A stretch of 22,619 bases of DNA from Desulfotomaculum sp. Lineage in GTDB: Bacteria > Bacillota > Desulfotomaculia > Desulfotomaculales > Nap2-2B. Positions 22,589 through 22,619 of this stretch are shown here, piece after piece. The stretch is from contig DMZI01000038.1 of the NCBI GenBank assembly GCA_003485325.1, positions 1 through 22,619 of the forward strand, in the 5' to 3' direction. A model generated the notes under the pieces. It saw only the letters and a list, made by a program, of their open reading frames with translations. It was not told where the DNA came from and made no database searches. Both the position numbers and the translations under genes were made by a program. The stretch's first letter is position 1. Every line of letters begins with the position of its first letter.

Positions 22589-22619
22589 TTGAAGGGTTCA
22601 ATCGGAAGTTTTGCCCGTG

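Noticed and set aside
22464..22619. Open minus-strand frame entering from the right edge and ending at TAA 22466-22464, with a segment MKSGWKLLASLGETTAQVPK
   Set aside because: It runs through the repeat-like GAACCGTCCCC sequence and a tandem duplication, has no recognisable family, and its start is outside the window. I could not support it as a gene.

Overview
The window looks like a chromosome segment of a spore-forming Firmicute, probably a Peptococcaceae-type clostridium (Pelotomaculum or Desulfotomaculum relatives). The reasons are the order lonB, lon, ysxC (engB), the presence of prkA and lonB, strong AGGAGG ribosome binding sites, a PhoP-type direct-repeat operator and a zinc-uptake operon ending in a Fur-family regulator. 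This lineage call is an inference from gene content and order; no marker RNA is present.

Bases 1 to about 10856 look like the right-hand part of an integrated mobile element. Its right boundary is sharp. A large serine recombinase gene (9303-10832) ends about 24 bases from the point where the chromosomal prkA gene, read on the minus strand, abruptly loses its family sequence after about 255 of roughly 630 residues. The rest of prkA should lie beyond the left edge of the window, past the other end of the element. The cargo is a compact minus-strand defence operon: SNF2-like helicase, four-helix-bundle protein, DUF4391 protein, coiled-coil TIR protein, beta-class type III-like DNA methyltransferase (Mod), RhuM-family protein, and a broken 5' end of a type III restriction (Res) gene running off the left edge. 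Most of these genes overlap by 1 to 8 bases. Upstream of the operon are a decayed Xre-type regulator and a relic of a second serine recombinase. Short GGAATTC/GGAATGCG repeat blocks are scattered through the operon, both between genes and in frame inside mod, and they bracket the four-helix-bundle gene in inverted orientation.

Bases 10857 to 16684 are the chromosomal quality-control cluster on the minus strand: lonB, a terminator, lon, ysxC overlapping lon, and then truncated prkA. lonB and prkA belong to sporulation in relatives, so an element inside prkA is reminiscent of the sigK skin element, which is cut out during sporulation.

Bases 16797 to 18719 hold two tandem paralogous PstS phosphate-binding lipoproteins on the plus strand without pstCAB. 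The second has a clear PhoP-box array. A strong terminator and an orphan thioredoxin-type arsenate reductase follow. Bases 19346 to 22331 are a minus-strand znuA-znuC-znuB-zur operon behind a sigma-A promoter whose -10 overlaps a perfect 12-base inverted repeat, a likely Zur operator. The right edge carries a fragment of an interspersed repeat containing ACAAGGGGACGGTTC, which also occurs inside the 3' end of lonB.
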